Shown here in pieces: positions 11,921 through 22,735 of a stretch of DNA of 64,000 nt. The position numbers and the translations under genes were made by a program. The stretch lies in the NCBI RefSeq assembly GCF_014805685.1, contig NC_060893.1, positions 18,010,025 to 18,074,024 on the forward strand, written 5' to 3'. The notes under the pieces are model-generated. The model saw nothing but the letters and a program-made list of their open reading frames with translations. It had not been told where the DNA came from and searched no databases. The stretch is from Silurus meridionalis (taxonomy: Eukaryota > Chordata > Actinopteri > Siluriformes > Siluridae). How positions within the stretch are numbered: the stretch's first letter is position 1; every line of letters begins with the position of its first letter.

Positions 11921-12374
11921 CTAGAGGTAACAGGCTTACAAGTGTTTAGATTCTGCATACATTTGAAGGAATCACTGGGGCACCAGTTCACACCAAGCAA
12001 TCTAAACATATGATTAAAAATAAATAAATAAATAAAACCACAGGTCAAAAAATCAGAAGCATATTCTTGGAATAGTTTTGCTGTGGCATGACCGTCTCTA
12101 GGTTATGTATGTAACCCTAGTTCCCTGAGGGAACGAGACGCTGCATCGAAACGCTTTGGGAACGCCTCGCATTGTCCACGCTCTAAATCACGTGTAAAAT
12201 CTGGCCAATAGGCAAGTCGCGACATCATCGGCAGGTGACGTCGCATAAACCAGGAAGCTACAAAATGGCTGAGCGATGGTAGCGACATTAGCTTCTAAAA
12301 AAAGAGTGGGTAAGTGCCGCAGGGATGCAAGGAGTATGGCCTGTTTACGCAGTGTCTTGTGTGTCTGAGCACCA

Positions 12375-12510
12375 CCAGCATGCAGGACAGAGGAGCCAGG
12401 AGTGGCTCTGATGTTGAGGTCGTAAAACCTGACGAAGGTCAAAGAGGTGGACCAGCCCACAGCGTTACATATGTCCTGTAGGGGAACCCCTGCGGACTAG
12501 GCCGTAGAGA
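12375..12510 (-). pseudogene. DIRS tyrosine recombinase C-terminus (copy B)
   Basis: Minus-strand codons read GVPLQDICNAVGWSTSLTFV followed by RFYDLNIRATPGS. This is the C-terminal end of the DIRS integrase of the tyrosine recombinase type. The Tyr in RFYDL is the likely nucleophile, by position. The upstream catalytic Arg and His region is missing, so this is only a remnant. Confidence 0.8.
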
Positions 12511-12639
12511 CCACCATACTCTGGGTTAAATGGGATTTGACTCCAAAAAAGAGTCGGGGTGGAGCCTCCATTTCTCAGGCATCGACCCTTGCCTCAAAAG
12601 GGCACCTGCTCTCTATGTCAACAGGCCCGGGATGTAAAT

Positions 12640-13078
12640 TGCTCTCAGTGAGAGGAGTTTCCTCTGGACCATAGGAGGATCTGCCACACCAGCCTGTACA
12701 AGGGGCGAGATCGGAGACCCCTTTGGCAGTTGATGTATGAGACCACCGACATGTTGAACGTACGGACGAGCACGTGGCGATCTCTCAGGTCTGGGAGGAA
12801 GTGTTTAAATGCTATAAGCACAGCCATCATCTCCAGGCTTTTGTGCCATGAACGATGTAGCTCATTTCACCGACCTTGGGCCCACCCCATGATGGCTGCA
12901 ATCCGGGCGGGAGACAATTGTGCCCGCAACATGGTCAAATCCCATACTACACCCAAGAAAGTGGTTCTCTGCAACGGAGAAAGCACACTCTTCCCTGAGT
13001 TCAGTCTTAACCCCAGCTCCTTCATGCATGCAAGAACGAAATCTTGATGCCGAACTGCCTGAAGCTCTGATTGAGCTA
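12640..13078 (-). pseudogene. DIRS RT C-terminus and RNase H (copy B)
   Basis: Minus strand. It starts LAQSELQAVRHQDFVLACMK, just after where the catalytic YLDD should be, and continues LRLNSGKSVLSPLQRTTFLG and SPARIAAIM. A deletion then leads into RNase H: HFLPDLRDRHVLVRTFNMSV, INCQRGLRSRPLYRLVWQIL. In DIRS RNase H the motif is normally VRTDN, so the expected catalytic Asp is Phe here. The YLDD motif is deleted. In-frame stops occur. This is a dead copy of the replication enzyme that copies element RNA into DNA. Confidence 0.85.
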
Positions 13079-13257
13079 ACCTCAGTGTGCAGGTTGGTAA
13101 AAAACGGTAGGCCCCGGCGTGAAGGCTGTGACGCGGGATGCAGAAAACGCTCATCCAGCTTGCTGGAAACGCGTTGTTTCTGCTTCTCACCCAGCCAAGC
13201 AAACTCTAGCTTTGACACAGCTTGCGTCATTAAATCTAGGAGCTCCTCGAACAGCAC
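13055..13257 (-). pseudogene. DIRS gag fragment (copy B)
   Basis: Minus-strand codons read EELLDLMTQAVSKLEFAW, then SKLDERFLHPASQPSRRGLP and FFTNLHTEV. These are signature blocks of the gag-like first protein of fish DIRS elements. The frame ends abruptly at about 13078, where a deletion joins it to RT sequence. The matching C-terminal part of gag is absent here but survives in copy C. No function is expected. Confidence 0.8.
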
Positions 13258-13540
13258 AGGCTGTGAGGAGTCTGTGAGCTCGCTAGCTTACAAAATTTCT
13301 ACGTCCTCGGAGAAAGAAACCTGGAGCTCATTCGTCTCTATGCCTTCTGCTAGGTTGGCCTGCAAGCCCCAAGACCTTTTGGCGGCGCTTTGCCTCCTCA
13401 AAGAGTGCTCTCCAGGAGCAGAGAGTGCATATACGCTACCATCGGTCAGCCATTTTGTAGCTTCCTGGTTTATTCACAGCGTGGACAATGCAAGGCGTTC
13501 CCAAAGTGTTTCGACGCAGCTCGAGTTCCTGAAAGGGAAC

Positions 13541-15327
13541 TGTGTTTGGTTTTTTTTATGTCTTTTGCTCATGAATCTTAAAATAGGATTTAATCAGCTC
13601 TGGTTACAGGGCAAAAAAAAGAATCTTACTGAGACAGTATGAGGAAGAAATATTGAGAAGAAGCAAACTCAAAGGTAAACCCTTTCTCATCTGGGTGACC
13701 CCAAATGTTAATTCATTATAGTTCCATCAGTGATGAGGAGATCAACTGTTTACTGATATAAACTTGACGGTAAATCTCCTCATGGCAATTGCAGCCCTAA
13801 GCCATTGTAGCAGATTGGTTATATGAATTACAGTCCAAATCCATCATTGTGGTTCTTGAGTTTAACCCTCCACAGTAAGATCATGGGCTGTTTTTGGCTG
13901 TTCATATCAGTTATCATATAGTTATAGTCAAGTACACAGAGTGTTCTCTAACAATTTTATACAAAAACTACATAGTTTAAATACATGTATTTTCCCTGAG
14001 GTTTTTGTAGATTCATATTGGTTTTTCCCAGACTCAGACTGAGATTTAGATTTGAGGTTCATATTTATGTTTAATGTAATTTTGGTTCTTTGTCTCTTTT
14101 TGCATTAGCAATATTTTTATTGAATTAACATTTTCCCACATAAGGTTTCTTAGGACAGTACTGAATTGTTAGCAATGTTTTAGTACTTAAAAAGCACTGG
14201 AATTTTGAGAGGGCATGCAATACAAATGTAGTACAAGAATATGAGATAAACTCTTTTTTTAAGTTTGCAACTTAATATTATATTAACATTATTGTTCTCA
14301 ACAGCTTCAGCAAAAAAAAAAAAAACTTATACTGTACATAATGGTAAAGACTGTAGATAAATTGACTCCTTATTAATCTTTCACATTTAGACCTGTAATT
14401 AAGGTCTTGGTTAAACAGCTTCTGGTTATAAATTAAAAGACAAGCTTTCATTCACGTCTTCAGGAACGTACCGTGAAACAACGTGTCAGAAACATGAGTC
14501 TAAATCTTATCAGAGTTTTCATATCCTTTCACTATCTGTTATCAAAGTGAGTGATCAGGGCATGCCATTTCTGTTCTTGTTTAAAGATGTAGATCTGGTT
14601 TTATCTGCGATCCAGAATCAATACAGGAAATTAAAAACCCCGTAGGAAGGCACTGGATCAGTATTACAATCAGAAAAAACTAACAAGGGAAGCAGCAGGG
14701 AGGCAGCAGAGACCAGTGCTTGGTCACTATAGCATGCTGTAATTGTGTTTCTTCTGCTCTCCAGCACTTCAATCCCCTCAGCAGCAGCTTCAGTGCTGAA
14801 AATGATTGCCCAGGACCACAATAATGAGACGCACGCATCAGTGGGCCACACAGGCAGTTCAAATGAGAAGATTTCTTTAAGCCCTAATCAGGATCTGTTG
14901 CAATATGCAGACAGATGTTTTTTAGAACAACAAAAGATTTGGAGCAATCATGATACTATTATTTGAATCTAAAAAGTATATTTACTATGCTTGCTTCTTT
15001 CTTTTTTTTTTTTTTTTTTAATTATGTAAAATTATGAAAATAAGAAAATGATGGAGTATACAATTTAAATAAAGATCAACTGGGACATGTGATGTGGATT
15101 GATACCGTGAAAATTAATTAATTAACACCACCAACTGAATTTTTAAATGAAAGAACAACACATCCTAATTTCTTTCTCTTTGTAATCAGCAAAAGATGAA
15201 ATACACCATTCATGTACTTAAGTATAAGTACAGGTACCCTGCATAATATTGTTATAGTAAAATAGTAAAGTAGTTACATTTCTCTTTGAGTAAGAGTGCC
15301 AAAGTAAACTTAATGATCTTTGAAAAC
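13541..15327. other. No recognised feature
   Basis: AT-rich, with poly-A near 14313-14325 and poly-T near 15003-15020. A somewhat GC-richer, complex patch at 14690-14880 has open frames on both strands, but I recognise no protein in it. Confidence 0.45.
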
Positions 15328-15821
15328 TACACTATATAGACAAAAGTATTGGGATTTTTTCCAGCTAAACTGTGTGTTTCTTCCCCAAACTGTTATTACA
15401 AAGTTGGATGAACACAATTGAACAAAATGTCTTTCAATGTAGTAGCATTACATTTTTCCTTCACATGAACTATAAGACCTGAACCTGTTCCAGCAGGACA
15501 ATGCACCTGTGCACAAAGCTTACTCGCTGAAGATATGATTTACATGGGTTGGAGTGGAAAATCTTGAGTGGCCTGCTATAAAGCTCTGTTCTCAACCATA
15601 TTGAACACCTTTGAGATTAACTGGAATGGTGACTACACCCCAGACCTCCTCACCCTACATCAGTACCTGACTTTACTAACACTCTTGTGGCTGAATGAGC
15701 AGAAAATTTTCCAAACTTCCCAGAAGAGTGGGGTTATTTTAGTGGGGTTATTATGAGATATCCAAAAAGCACATACAAAATGCATAGTCAGGTGTCCCCC
15801 AACCTTTGTCCATACATTGTA
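15328..15821 (+). mobile_element. Tc1-like transposon relic (copy 2 of 6)
   Basis: The left end is TACACTATATAGACAAAAGT and the right end TTTGTCCATACATTGTA, a degenerate inverted-repeat pair. Inside, CAGCAGGACAATGCACCTGT gives QQDNAPV, the second catalytic Asp region of Tc1 transposases. About 70 bases on comes AWPAIKLCSQPY.TPL, a decayed WPAQSPDLNPIEHLWDELE block. It is internally deleted and not translatable. Confidence 0.85.
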
Positions 15822-15876
15822 TATTTTAGTAATTTAGTTATTTATTTTTCCATTTCCTTTAACATCAAACCTTTTC

Positions 15877-15880
<4 letters not shown>

Positions 15881-15925
<45 letters not shown>
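15881..15925. repeat. (GA)n microsatellite
   Basis: About 45 bases of GA, immediately followed by GA-rich sequence. Confidence 0.95.
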
Positions 15926-15931
<6 letters not shown>

Positions 15932-16204
15932 AGAAAAAGAGAGCAAACTAAGTGGAGTTAGGTTTGTTGTCTCTTGACAGTTTAGCAGTGAACGCAATTT
16001 ATGTATTCACTTTAAAGTAATGAGGATTGACATTTTCTGTACAATGCAGTGCAGTTAAAATCTAGTAAATTGAAAGTAAAATAAAAGTGTTCGACTTTCG
16101 CCCCAGTTAAAAGCTGCTAACAGTTCTACACAGCCATCAAAAAGTCTGTTTTTGTAACTTGTTTTGGTTATCAAATAAAAGAAACAAGATGGCTTTAGCA
16201 GACT

Positions 16205-16692
16205 GTGAGGACTGCTGGTGGGCATCACTGGTGCACATTCTCCAAGACTTGTCTACCTCCAGAGTCAGTATGCAAACAGAAAAAATAATTACAAACCTTA
16301 CACACCGAAATCAAACATTTTAACTTTCTCAAAGAAATTAAAGAGCACTCAACTAGGCACAAAACTGTTTAGTTCCCCATTCCCCTTCTTACTTTTAAGT
16401 GGAATTGTTGGGCTACTTTTTTCAGATTTTTGAGCACACATGTTGGACATATGCAATACTGAGTCTTGGTTATATGGGCATTATTTTTCATTCCCTTTTT
16501 TATTTTTATTTTTTTTAAACATTTATGTAATTCTTTGTTATATTGTATGTGTGATGTTTTGCACTATTCTACTGCACAAATCTACTGTACTGGGTGGTCA
16601 GCAGTGTCACTGTGTCTACTCTCACTGTTGTGTTGTTCTTTGCTATGAAAGTTTGCACACATGCACTTTTCTAGTCAGTTTTGTGCTTTGTG

Positions 16693-16723
<31 letters not shown>

Positions 16724-16835
16724 TGTTAATGTATATTGTCTTCTATAGCACCTTGGTCCTAGGGAAATTTCTTTCGTTTGATAGTGTACTGTGTGTATTT
16801 GACATGACAATAAAAGCCTGTTTGATTTGACATGA
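16205..16835 (+). mobile_element. 5'-truncated LINE 3' end
   Basis: The last ~300 bp (GCACTATTCTACTGCACAAA, then AGCACCTTGGTCCTAGGGAA, ending TGACATGACAATAAAAGCCT) match a common fish non-LTR 3' untranslated end with an AATAAA signal. The region before it (near 16210-16380) may be the decayed ORF terminus, but I cannot fix a frame. A (TTTA)n tract lies at 16693-16724. An opposite-strand copy of the same end is at 32180-32345. Confidence 0.6.
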
Positions 16836-17908
16836 TATTGTACTCCATGTATGTACTGGAACCACATCTAAGCCAGAAATAAGTTCCCTTTGTGTGCAAG
16901 CATACTTGGTCAATAAAGATCATTTATATTCTATTTTATTCATTTAGCATGTTCCAAGAGACAACTGTCCATTAGAAGGCTTGTTGTGAGGGTCAGCTAC
17001 TGTAGAGCTGTGCAAAGCAAATGTACATTTAGCTAATATGCAAATCCTGACTGTAAATGCTGAATATTGATTATTATGCAAAAGTAATAGTAGCTGTTTA
17101 CAATTGAATGACCTGGGCAGTTATCTATAAAAGATTACACATCAGAACAACATCTAAAATGTACATTAAAATGTAATTGATTTGGAGAAAATGACAATTT
17201 ATTTGAAATGAGTGATATGTGTAATGTGTAGAACAATAAATCAATATATTGCACAAATACCCAATTATGAATATGTATCAATATTTATTGCACAGAGTTC
17301 TAACAATGAAGAGGTAATAATGCTGGTAGAAATACTGCAACATGCCCAAAAATTACAAGAATTTGTGTGTCAGTTGTGTGTTAGTGAGGTGACCAGTGTG
17401 TGGAAGTAACAGTGTGAAAGTGGATAAAGGAATGATAACTGGATTACCTGATGACTAATCAAGACATTATACATTAAATTACAAGTTTACAAGATTAAAC
17501 TATGTTGTTACTATTGAAATGTTAACATTTTATCAGTGACAAATTTCTGACTAATCTGATTTGAAAATGCAACTTGGCAATGGGTGTTATTTTTGTTTTA
17601 ACAAACTTACTGTTTACCTCAAATATATTTCATCAGCCCAACCAATAAGTTTAGCAGCAAATCTACTGTTACAAGTAATAGGAGCTAATAACCATAAAAA
17701 AATACTTCACACATACATTGTCATGTTTTTTGACACCAAGGTGGTCAAAATTTGTATCCATATTTGTATATTAAACATATGAATATAGCTTGGAATGTAC
17801 AGTAAATTAACATTAATTTATCCAAATTATGATATTTGATGTAAGCATGACATGCAGTTCGCATGATGCTAATTGCTAGTCATTTAAAATGTGTTTAAAA
17901 AATGTATG
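16836..17908. other. No recognised feature
   Basis: AT-rich DNA without visible genes or repeat families. Confidence 0.45.
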
Positions 17909-17912
17909 TTTT

Positions 17913-17976
<64 letters not shown>

Positions 17977-17977
17977 T
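17909..17977. repeat. (TTTC)n microsatellite
   Basis: About 69 bases of TTTC units. The open frames through it, rich in FLS repeats, are translated microsatellite. Confidence 0.95.
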
Positions 17978-18439
17978 TTACAAACTATCCATTTCTACTT
18001 ACTTCAAAGCAAACCATGTCCAGTTCTCAACAGCGCTGGATTCCTAGTGGTTATTTATCATTTCTTTGTGTGTGTCCATGTTGCTCTCTGGAGAATTGCC
18101 ATGGCCGGTACTATTGCACCACCCTGGCAACAACCACACCATTTCAATTCAACACACCCCTTAATCATTCTGAACGATGTACAGGAATAAAATCCAGCAG
18201 TCGTTCAGGCCAGACGAAGATCGACAGTGTCTTCTGTGCCATGTCTAATGTGTTATAAGACCCAGAACAGCGAAATGGAGCGCTCTTCCTTAGTGTCCGC
18301 TGCTGATATTAAAGTGTATTTTTAATCTACCATGGAGCAGCTATAGTGGAATAGTTTAAGATTACAAGATGTTATAAGATTTTCAAAATCAATTTCTTGT
18401 TGGCCAACAAATATTGGTGTATTTCTTATCACAATTTGC
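17978..18439. other. No recognised feature
   Basis: Sequence of mixed composition directly before the hAT element. No coding region was recognised. Confidence 0.4.
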
Positions 18440-19472
18440 CAGTGGTGGGCAGTCAGGGCCAGCAAAGCATTCTCTGCTGGCCTAAACAGAAGCACTGACC
18501 TACATTTACAACCTAAATTCTAATATTTCTTCCATGAAATTGTATTAAGTTATGCCCAACAGTTTATTCTCTTTATTTCTTACCGTTTCTTTTGGCTGCA
18601 CTGCTTCCAGTACATGTATGTAGATTTTAGGATGTTAGATTTTTTTATCCAATCAGATTTTAGCCTTTATGTGCTGCCATGTCAAACTAATCTGCCCAGG
18701 GCCTGTAAAGTCTGTTCTGCAGGCCTTTTTTTTTACCATAGTCTCCTTAATAAATAGCTCTGTTTCCTTAAGCAATCAGATTTCAGATTCGCCACACAGG
18801 GTCAGCTAGCTGGCCCAAAATAGCATTAGCATTATTCCGTCCTCTGATTGGTGGGTCAGAGGGAAACTGTTACAGCCAAGTTCGACTGGCATAACACGTC
18901 TGTAGCGTGCTGCACAAATGAATACATCCGAGTTAGACTTTTTTATTCCTACAGAGGAAGAGAAATTGATTTGATATTGGACATACTAAAAAAAAGATTT
19001 TCAAGAAAAGTTAGACATTGTGAGGAGAGGTGGGCCAACCCCGAAGCTAGCTAGCTTGTCTCAGCCCAGGAAAGGGTTTGTTCGCCACTTCCAGACCAGT
19101 GAATACAAGCGGTACCACTGAATTACAGCCTCTGAGGAGCGGTGCAAATTATGAGTTTGCATATCTGGTCAGTAGGTTGTATTTCATTTAAATATTTTAT
19201 GTTTTTGTCATGTTATTAGACAAATATTGATTCTGAACTGCTCCAGATGATGTAGGTGCACAGTTGTGGTTGTAGTGTAGAGTTTTTGAGTTGCCTTAAC
19301 TGGGTTTCTTGCTTAAGTAAAATGGTATTCACCCTCCATATGTGAAATGTCTCTCTCTCTGTAATGCCACGCTTTGTTCTATTGCGTTTTTATATAGTAT
19401 TGATGGTTTCTATAATTGCGACGGGTACGTCCCCACTGAAGGCCCAGGTACCAAATGCACAGCCTGCCACTG
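18440..19472 (+). mobile_element. hAT-superfamily transposon, internally deleted
   Basis: The left end CAGTGGTGGGC (18440-18450) and right end GCCTGCCACTG (19462-19472) are inverted repeats matching at 9 of 11 positions, with the CAGTGG start typical of hATs. The 8-bp flanks CAATTTGC and CACTTTGG agree at 6 of 8 positions, fitting an old hAT 8-bp duplication. The interior carries the N-terminal part of a TTF/ZMYM-type transposase. The catalytic and dimerisation domains are missing from the 1,033-bp element. Confidence 0.8.
18925..19152 (+). pseudogene. hAT transposase N-terminus, TTF zinc-finger type
   Basis: One frame starts MNTSELDFFIPTEEEKLI. After a frameshift in an A run (about 18986-18995) it reads DFQEKLDIVRRGGPTPKLAS, then LSQPRKGFVRHFQTSEYKRY, then a stop where the family usually has Trp, and ITASEERCKL. 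This block precedes the zinc-binding LYCWxCLLF segment in fish hAT proteins annotated as zinc finger MYM-like; that segment is lost here. A frameshift and a stop make it a pseudogene. Confidence 0.75.
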
Positions 19473-20000
19473 CACTTTGGGAATAAACATTTATAGACTA
19501 CAGCTTCCAGGATGTTATAAATGTATCATGTAAATGTATAACACTGTGAACTTTCTGAACTTTAACTCTTTAATTAAATTTCCATTAATGCATAGCACAT
19601 GTAACCTGCAAAAAATATGTATTTGATTTCATTTATGTTCTTTTAACGTTTGCAGACTATCCAGTAATGATTTATTGCTAAATTAAAGCCTTACCAGTGT
19701 CAAATACAGTATATTTTTATAAAAAAAAAGACAAATTGAATTTGTTAGTGAACAACTGTCCCTTAAACTGTGGCTGCATAATCTATCTGATTCCATTTAC
19801 ATAGCTCTTCTCATGTTCAAACTTGCATAATTACCAAAAATGCATTAGTAATATGTAAGACCTCATATGTAACAACTTGACTTGTAATGTGAGAACAATT
19901 TGAACCCTACAGTGTAATTATTTTAAGTGAATATTTTATTGCCTTTGGTATTGCTGTCTTTTTCACTTGCTCTAAATCAAGTTATTAATTTATTCATTAT
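19473..20000. other. No recognised feature
   Basis: AT-rich DNA between the hAT element and a SINE. Nothing was recognised. Confidence 0.45.
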
Positions 20001-20296
20001 AGTTTCATTGTCCAGCTCAGGGTTGTGGATAATGTGAACAGTCTCCAGGGAACGCTGGGCACATGGGTAGTAATAAAACCTGGACCATCACAGGTTACTG
20101 CGCACATACATATTCACACAATTTTTCACACCTGGGGCCAATTTAGAGAAATCCAACCAGTTATCAGTGTTTTTGGGAGGTGAGAGTACAGTGGAGAACT
20201 TAAAGGAAACCCGTGTGGACCGGTGCAGCAAACTGGAGACCCTGGATCTATGAGGTGGCAACAATACCTGCTTTACCAGTGCACCACCCTTAAAAG
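20001..20296 (-). mobile_element. Long-bodied tRNA-derived SINE
   Basis: On the minus strand it begins GGGTGGTGCACTGGTAAAGC (tRNA-like head) and continues CCACACGGGTTTCCTTTAAG, a decayed form of the CGTGGGTTTCCTCCGGGTGC block of DANA-like fish SINEs. It then has AATTGGCCCCAGGTGTGAAA and CTGTGATGGTCCAGG, and ends CAACCCTGAGCTGGACAATG plus a TGAAT-like tail. The module order matches a widespread fish SINE. It is heavily mutated, and its B box is gone. Confidence 0.75.
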
Positions 20297-20767
20297 ACAT
20301 TTAAATAAATATAAAAAAAATAATATAAGTTAATGAAAAATGGTTTTAATGCAATTTAATCTGCAACCAGGTTACTGCACTATGGTCTGCATGCATGCAC
20401 TATGGTTTCTGGTTTAAGTGTCCATTTTCTCCAGCATCACATTTCACATAAGTTCTATAAAATATCTGCTATAACCAAACCAGCTTCTAATTTTAAAAAT
20501 TAATCAGTTTACATTTTCATTGATCAGTGACTACAGAAAAAAACACAGAATCAATATAATATATGTGTTAAAATATTAAAAGCATCTCCTTTTAGTTACT
20601 AAAGATGGGAAGCCTAGGGTGGGAAAAGATTTAAAGCTTATTTTAGTTGTCAATAACCAATATGCTTAAAACCTTAAAAAAAAAAAAAAAAAAATTAATG
20701 CTTCTGTAGGCAGTATTAACTGAATAATTTAGTCCTTGTATTTTAATGTAGGTTGAGGTTCCTAGGC
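20297..20767. other. No recognised feature
   Basis: AT-rich, with a poly-A run near 20677-20694. Confidence 0.45.
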
Positions 20768-21057
20768 TGCAGTTAGGGTTCAATAGGTTTCAAAGGTGTT
20801 GAATAAAGTTGAGTTTTAATCTCCAACCATGTGAAGCCTATCTTCATCGATATGGCTTTATGCACAGGCACATTGTCATGCCGGAACACGTTTGGGTCTC
20901 CTAGTTCAAGTTCAAGTAGGAAAAATTAAATAATGCTACTGCATCCAAAGACATCCTATACAATCGTGTGCCTCCAACTTTGTTTTAACAGTTTGGGGGA
21001 GGAACCACATATGGCTGGAAAAGGCCACTGTCCCAATACTTTTGTTAAAATAGTGTA
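20768..21057 (-). mobile_element. Tc1-like transposon relic (copy 3 of 6), truncated
   Basis: The minus strand starts TACACTATTTTAACAAAAGT and contains the AAGTTGGAGGCACACGATTG and GGAACTAGGAGACCCAAACG blocks shared with the other copies, then CCGGCATGACAATGTGCCTG (catalytic DN region). The far end is lost after about 290 bp. Confidence 0.8.
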
Positions 21058-21194
21058 TGTGTCATAGTAAACATGAAAATGTAATGTAAATTAAATCATG
21101 AGTTAATTTCAGTAATCAAATTCCCTCTCAGGAACGTGACACTGCGTCGCAACGCTTTGGGAACCCGCTGCGAGAGCTGGAAATGGGAAGTGCC

Positions 21195-21417
21195 TCGGGC
21201 AGCCAGGTTGAAAAATTACTCTCAGAGCCACCAAAGAGATCACTAAGGCCGTTGGCCTGTTAATAGCCACCCTAGTCTCCATCAAGAGACACCTATGGCT
21301 CACCCTGTCGAGCATGTCTGACAGAGATAGAGCCGTACAGCTTGACACCCTCCTTATGCCCACTGGCCTCTTCAGCAAATCCGTTAACGCGGTGATTGAG
21401 AGGTTTAGGAGGGATCC
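21195..21417 (+). pseudogene. DIRS gag C-terminal fragment (copy C)
   Basis: The plus-strand frame reads EITKAVGLLIATLVSIKRHL and WLTLSSMSDRDRAVQLDTLL, then MPTGLFSKSVNAVIERFRRD. It corresponds to the helical C-terminal region of fish DIRS gag (the RHLWL...D+D+..LLD...PTGLF pattern). The open stretch has no internal stop but lacks the N-terminal part. It is fused by deletion to the recombinase end. Confidence 0.8.
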
Positions 21418-21480
21418 ACCCCACTGACCTTTGTCAGGTTTTATAACCTTGACCTCCACTCCTGGCCCATCTGTCCTCTG
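21418..21480 (+). pseudogene. DIRS tyrosine recombinase C-terminus (copy C)
   Basis: PLTFVRFYNLDLHSWP is readable from about 21421. It matches the end of the recombinase in copy B (SLTFVRFYDLNI), including the likely nucleophile Tyr. Everything upstream in the recombinase is deleted. Confidence 0.75.
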
Positions 21481-21540
21481 ACATAGCTGTGACTATACAC
21501 ACTGGTCATGGACTGGTCAGTCTGGCGTGATTGAAATTTT

Positions 21541-21640
21541 GTTCCCAAAGCATTTCCAACGCTGCTCGAGATCCTGAAAGGGAACGTCTCTAGGTTATGT
21601 ATGTAACCCTAGTTCACTGAGGGAACAAGACGCTGCGTCT
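21541..21640 (+). repeat. DIRS internal complementary region (circle-junction template)
   Basis: 21541-21584 is the reverse complement of the element's 5' outer end (CCCTTTCAGGAACTCGAGC type). 21585-21640 is the reverse complement of its 3' outer end (CGTCTCTAGG... outward). They abut with GTT shared at the join. Read on the minus strand, the segment is the 3' end followed directly by the 5' end, which is the head-to-tail circle junction. In the accepted DIRS model this region templates completion of a circular DNA. Confidence 0.85.
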
Positions 21641-21814
21641 CTATGCCACACTGCTGCCGCCTTTACTCCATGTGCTTTTTATAGCTTCCTGTTCATGACA
21701 TCATCCTACCGGTGACACCACACCTTCTATTGGACAGATTACATACATGATTCAGAGCGTAGACAACGCGGAAGCGTTCCCAAATCGTTGTAACATACGT
21801 AACCTAGAGACGTT

Positions 21815-22733
21815 TCCTTTTTTTTAAAGGTACTCTAATTACTTGTTTGTTTTGACAGAGTAAAAAAATAACTGACAAGAAGAGTTAAATGCAGGGCAAA
21901 ATAAGATTGTTAAGAGCAGAAGGAAATCAACAGCTCTCTGTAGGTAAATGTCACCTATTCAAACTTCAAACAACAGCAAAATGGCAGAAGATAAACAAGA
22001 TTTTTTTCTTTCTTTTATAAAGGACATGCTGTGTTGCAAAATTCTGTGTTTAATGCATACATATAAAGTGCAATGTACTTTTTTAAAAACCTTTTTGCAT
22101 AGACAGATGCACCAAAATGGTAAATTAGCTTAATCTAAATATATTTTAAGTTGCAAATGAAAAAAACGTTCTTCCCCTCGAATCTCACAATAATTTTTGT
22201 TTCTGAGTGCCTCATTCCCCAATAAACCATTAGGTAAGGCTAACTAACAGAGCTTCATGCTGAGCTAATGTTAAGATCATGAATTAACCAACCAATTAAT
22301 AAAGTAATACAGAAATTAATGTATTTATTTATTTATTTATTTATTAATCTTTTTAGAAACTTGCATCCATATCCACTTCATTTTGACAGGTATGTCTTAA
22401 TCTCGGCTTATATAATATCCTTGCCATTCCAGACACACTAAAAGATTGTAAAATAAAATAATAAAGGGCAGAGAAATCAATCAGCAAAACATTATAAAAA
22501 AATACTTTACAACAGTCATTAAGTATCCAAAATACAATAAATCCAAAATAGATATCCAATAATTCCATAAAATCCATTCTAGTGCAAACATCCTAAAATT
22601 AATGGTTGGGTTTGTCCTGTGAAAACAATTTCAGATTTCAAACTGCACAACATCCATTTAAGTTCCAAGTTAGCATCAAATGCATTGCAGAGATATATTT
22701 CCCATTAGACTTGGCACTTTTTTTATATACACA
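21815..22733. other. No recognised gene
   Basis: AT-rich sequence with a (TTTA)n tract at about 22321-22345. No coding or family-level repeat was recognised. Confidence 0.45.
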
Positions 22734-22735
22734 TA

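Larger units (their letters stand above)
12091..13540 (-). mobile_element. DIRS-type retrotransposon with both ends (copy B), internally deleted
   Basis: Element on the minus strand. The 5' terminal repeat is at about 13425-13537 and the 3' repeat at 12094-12300; both carry the AACGC(C)TTTGGGAACGCCT core. Coding order on the minus strand is a gag piece, the RT C-terminal part, RNase H, then the end of the tyrosine recombinase, the standard DIRS order. Large deletions join these pieces. The 5' repeat has lost about 60 bp that in the other repeat contain the CRE-like TGACGTCG. Flanking trinucleotides are ACC (12091-12093) and AAC (13538-13540). GC content is far above the neighbourhood, so CpG-island or gene predictors may be misled. 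Confidence 0.92.
21120..21814 (+). mobile_element. DIRS-type retrotransposon retaining its internal complementary region (copy C)
   Basis: Plus-strand order: a short 5' terminal repeat (21123-21180, with GCAACGCTTTGGGAACCCGC), a gag piece, the recombinase C-terminus, the internal complementary region (21541-21640), then an inverted 3' repeat ending CCTAGAGAC at 21811. The 3' repeat lacks about 40 bp near its outer end. Flanking trinucleotides are ATT (left) and GTT (right). RT and RNase H are deleted entirely. It is the only one of the four DIRS copies here with a recognisable internal complementary region. Confidence 0.9.

Noticed and set aside
12920..13642. Longest open frame (240 codons, plus strand)
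   Set aside because: It runs antisense to the DIRS gag and RT fragments and contains no recognisable protein. The minus strand carries the real coding blocks.
17891..18258. Two overlapping frames of about 100-118 codons
   Set aside because: Driven by the (TTTC)n microsatellite read in two frames.
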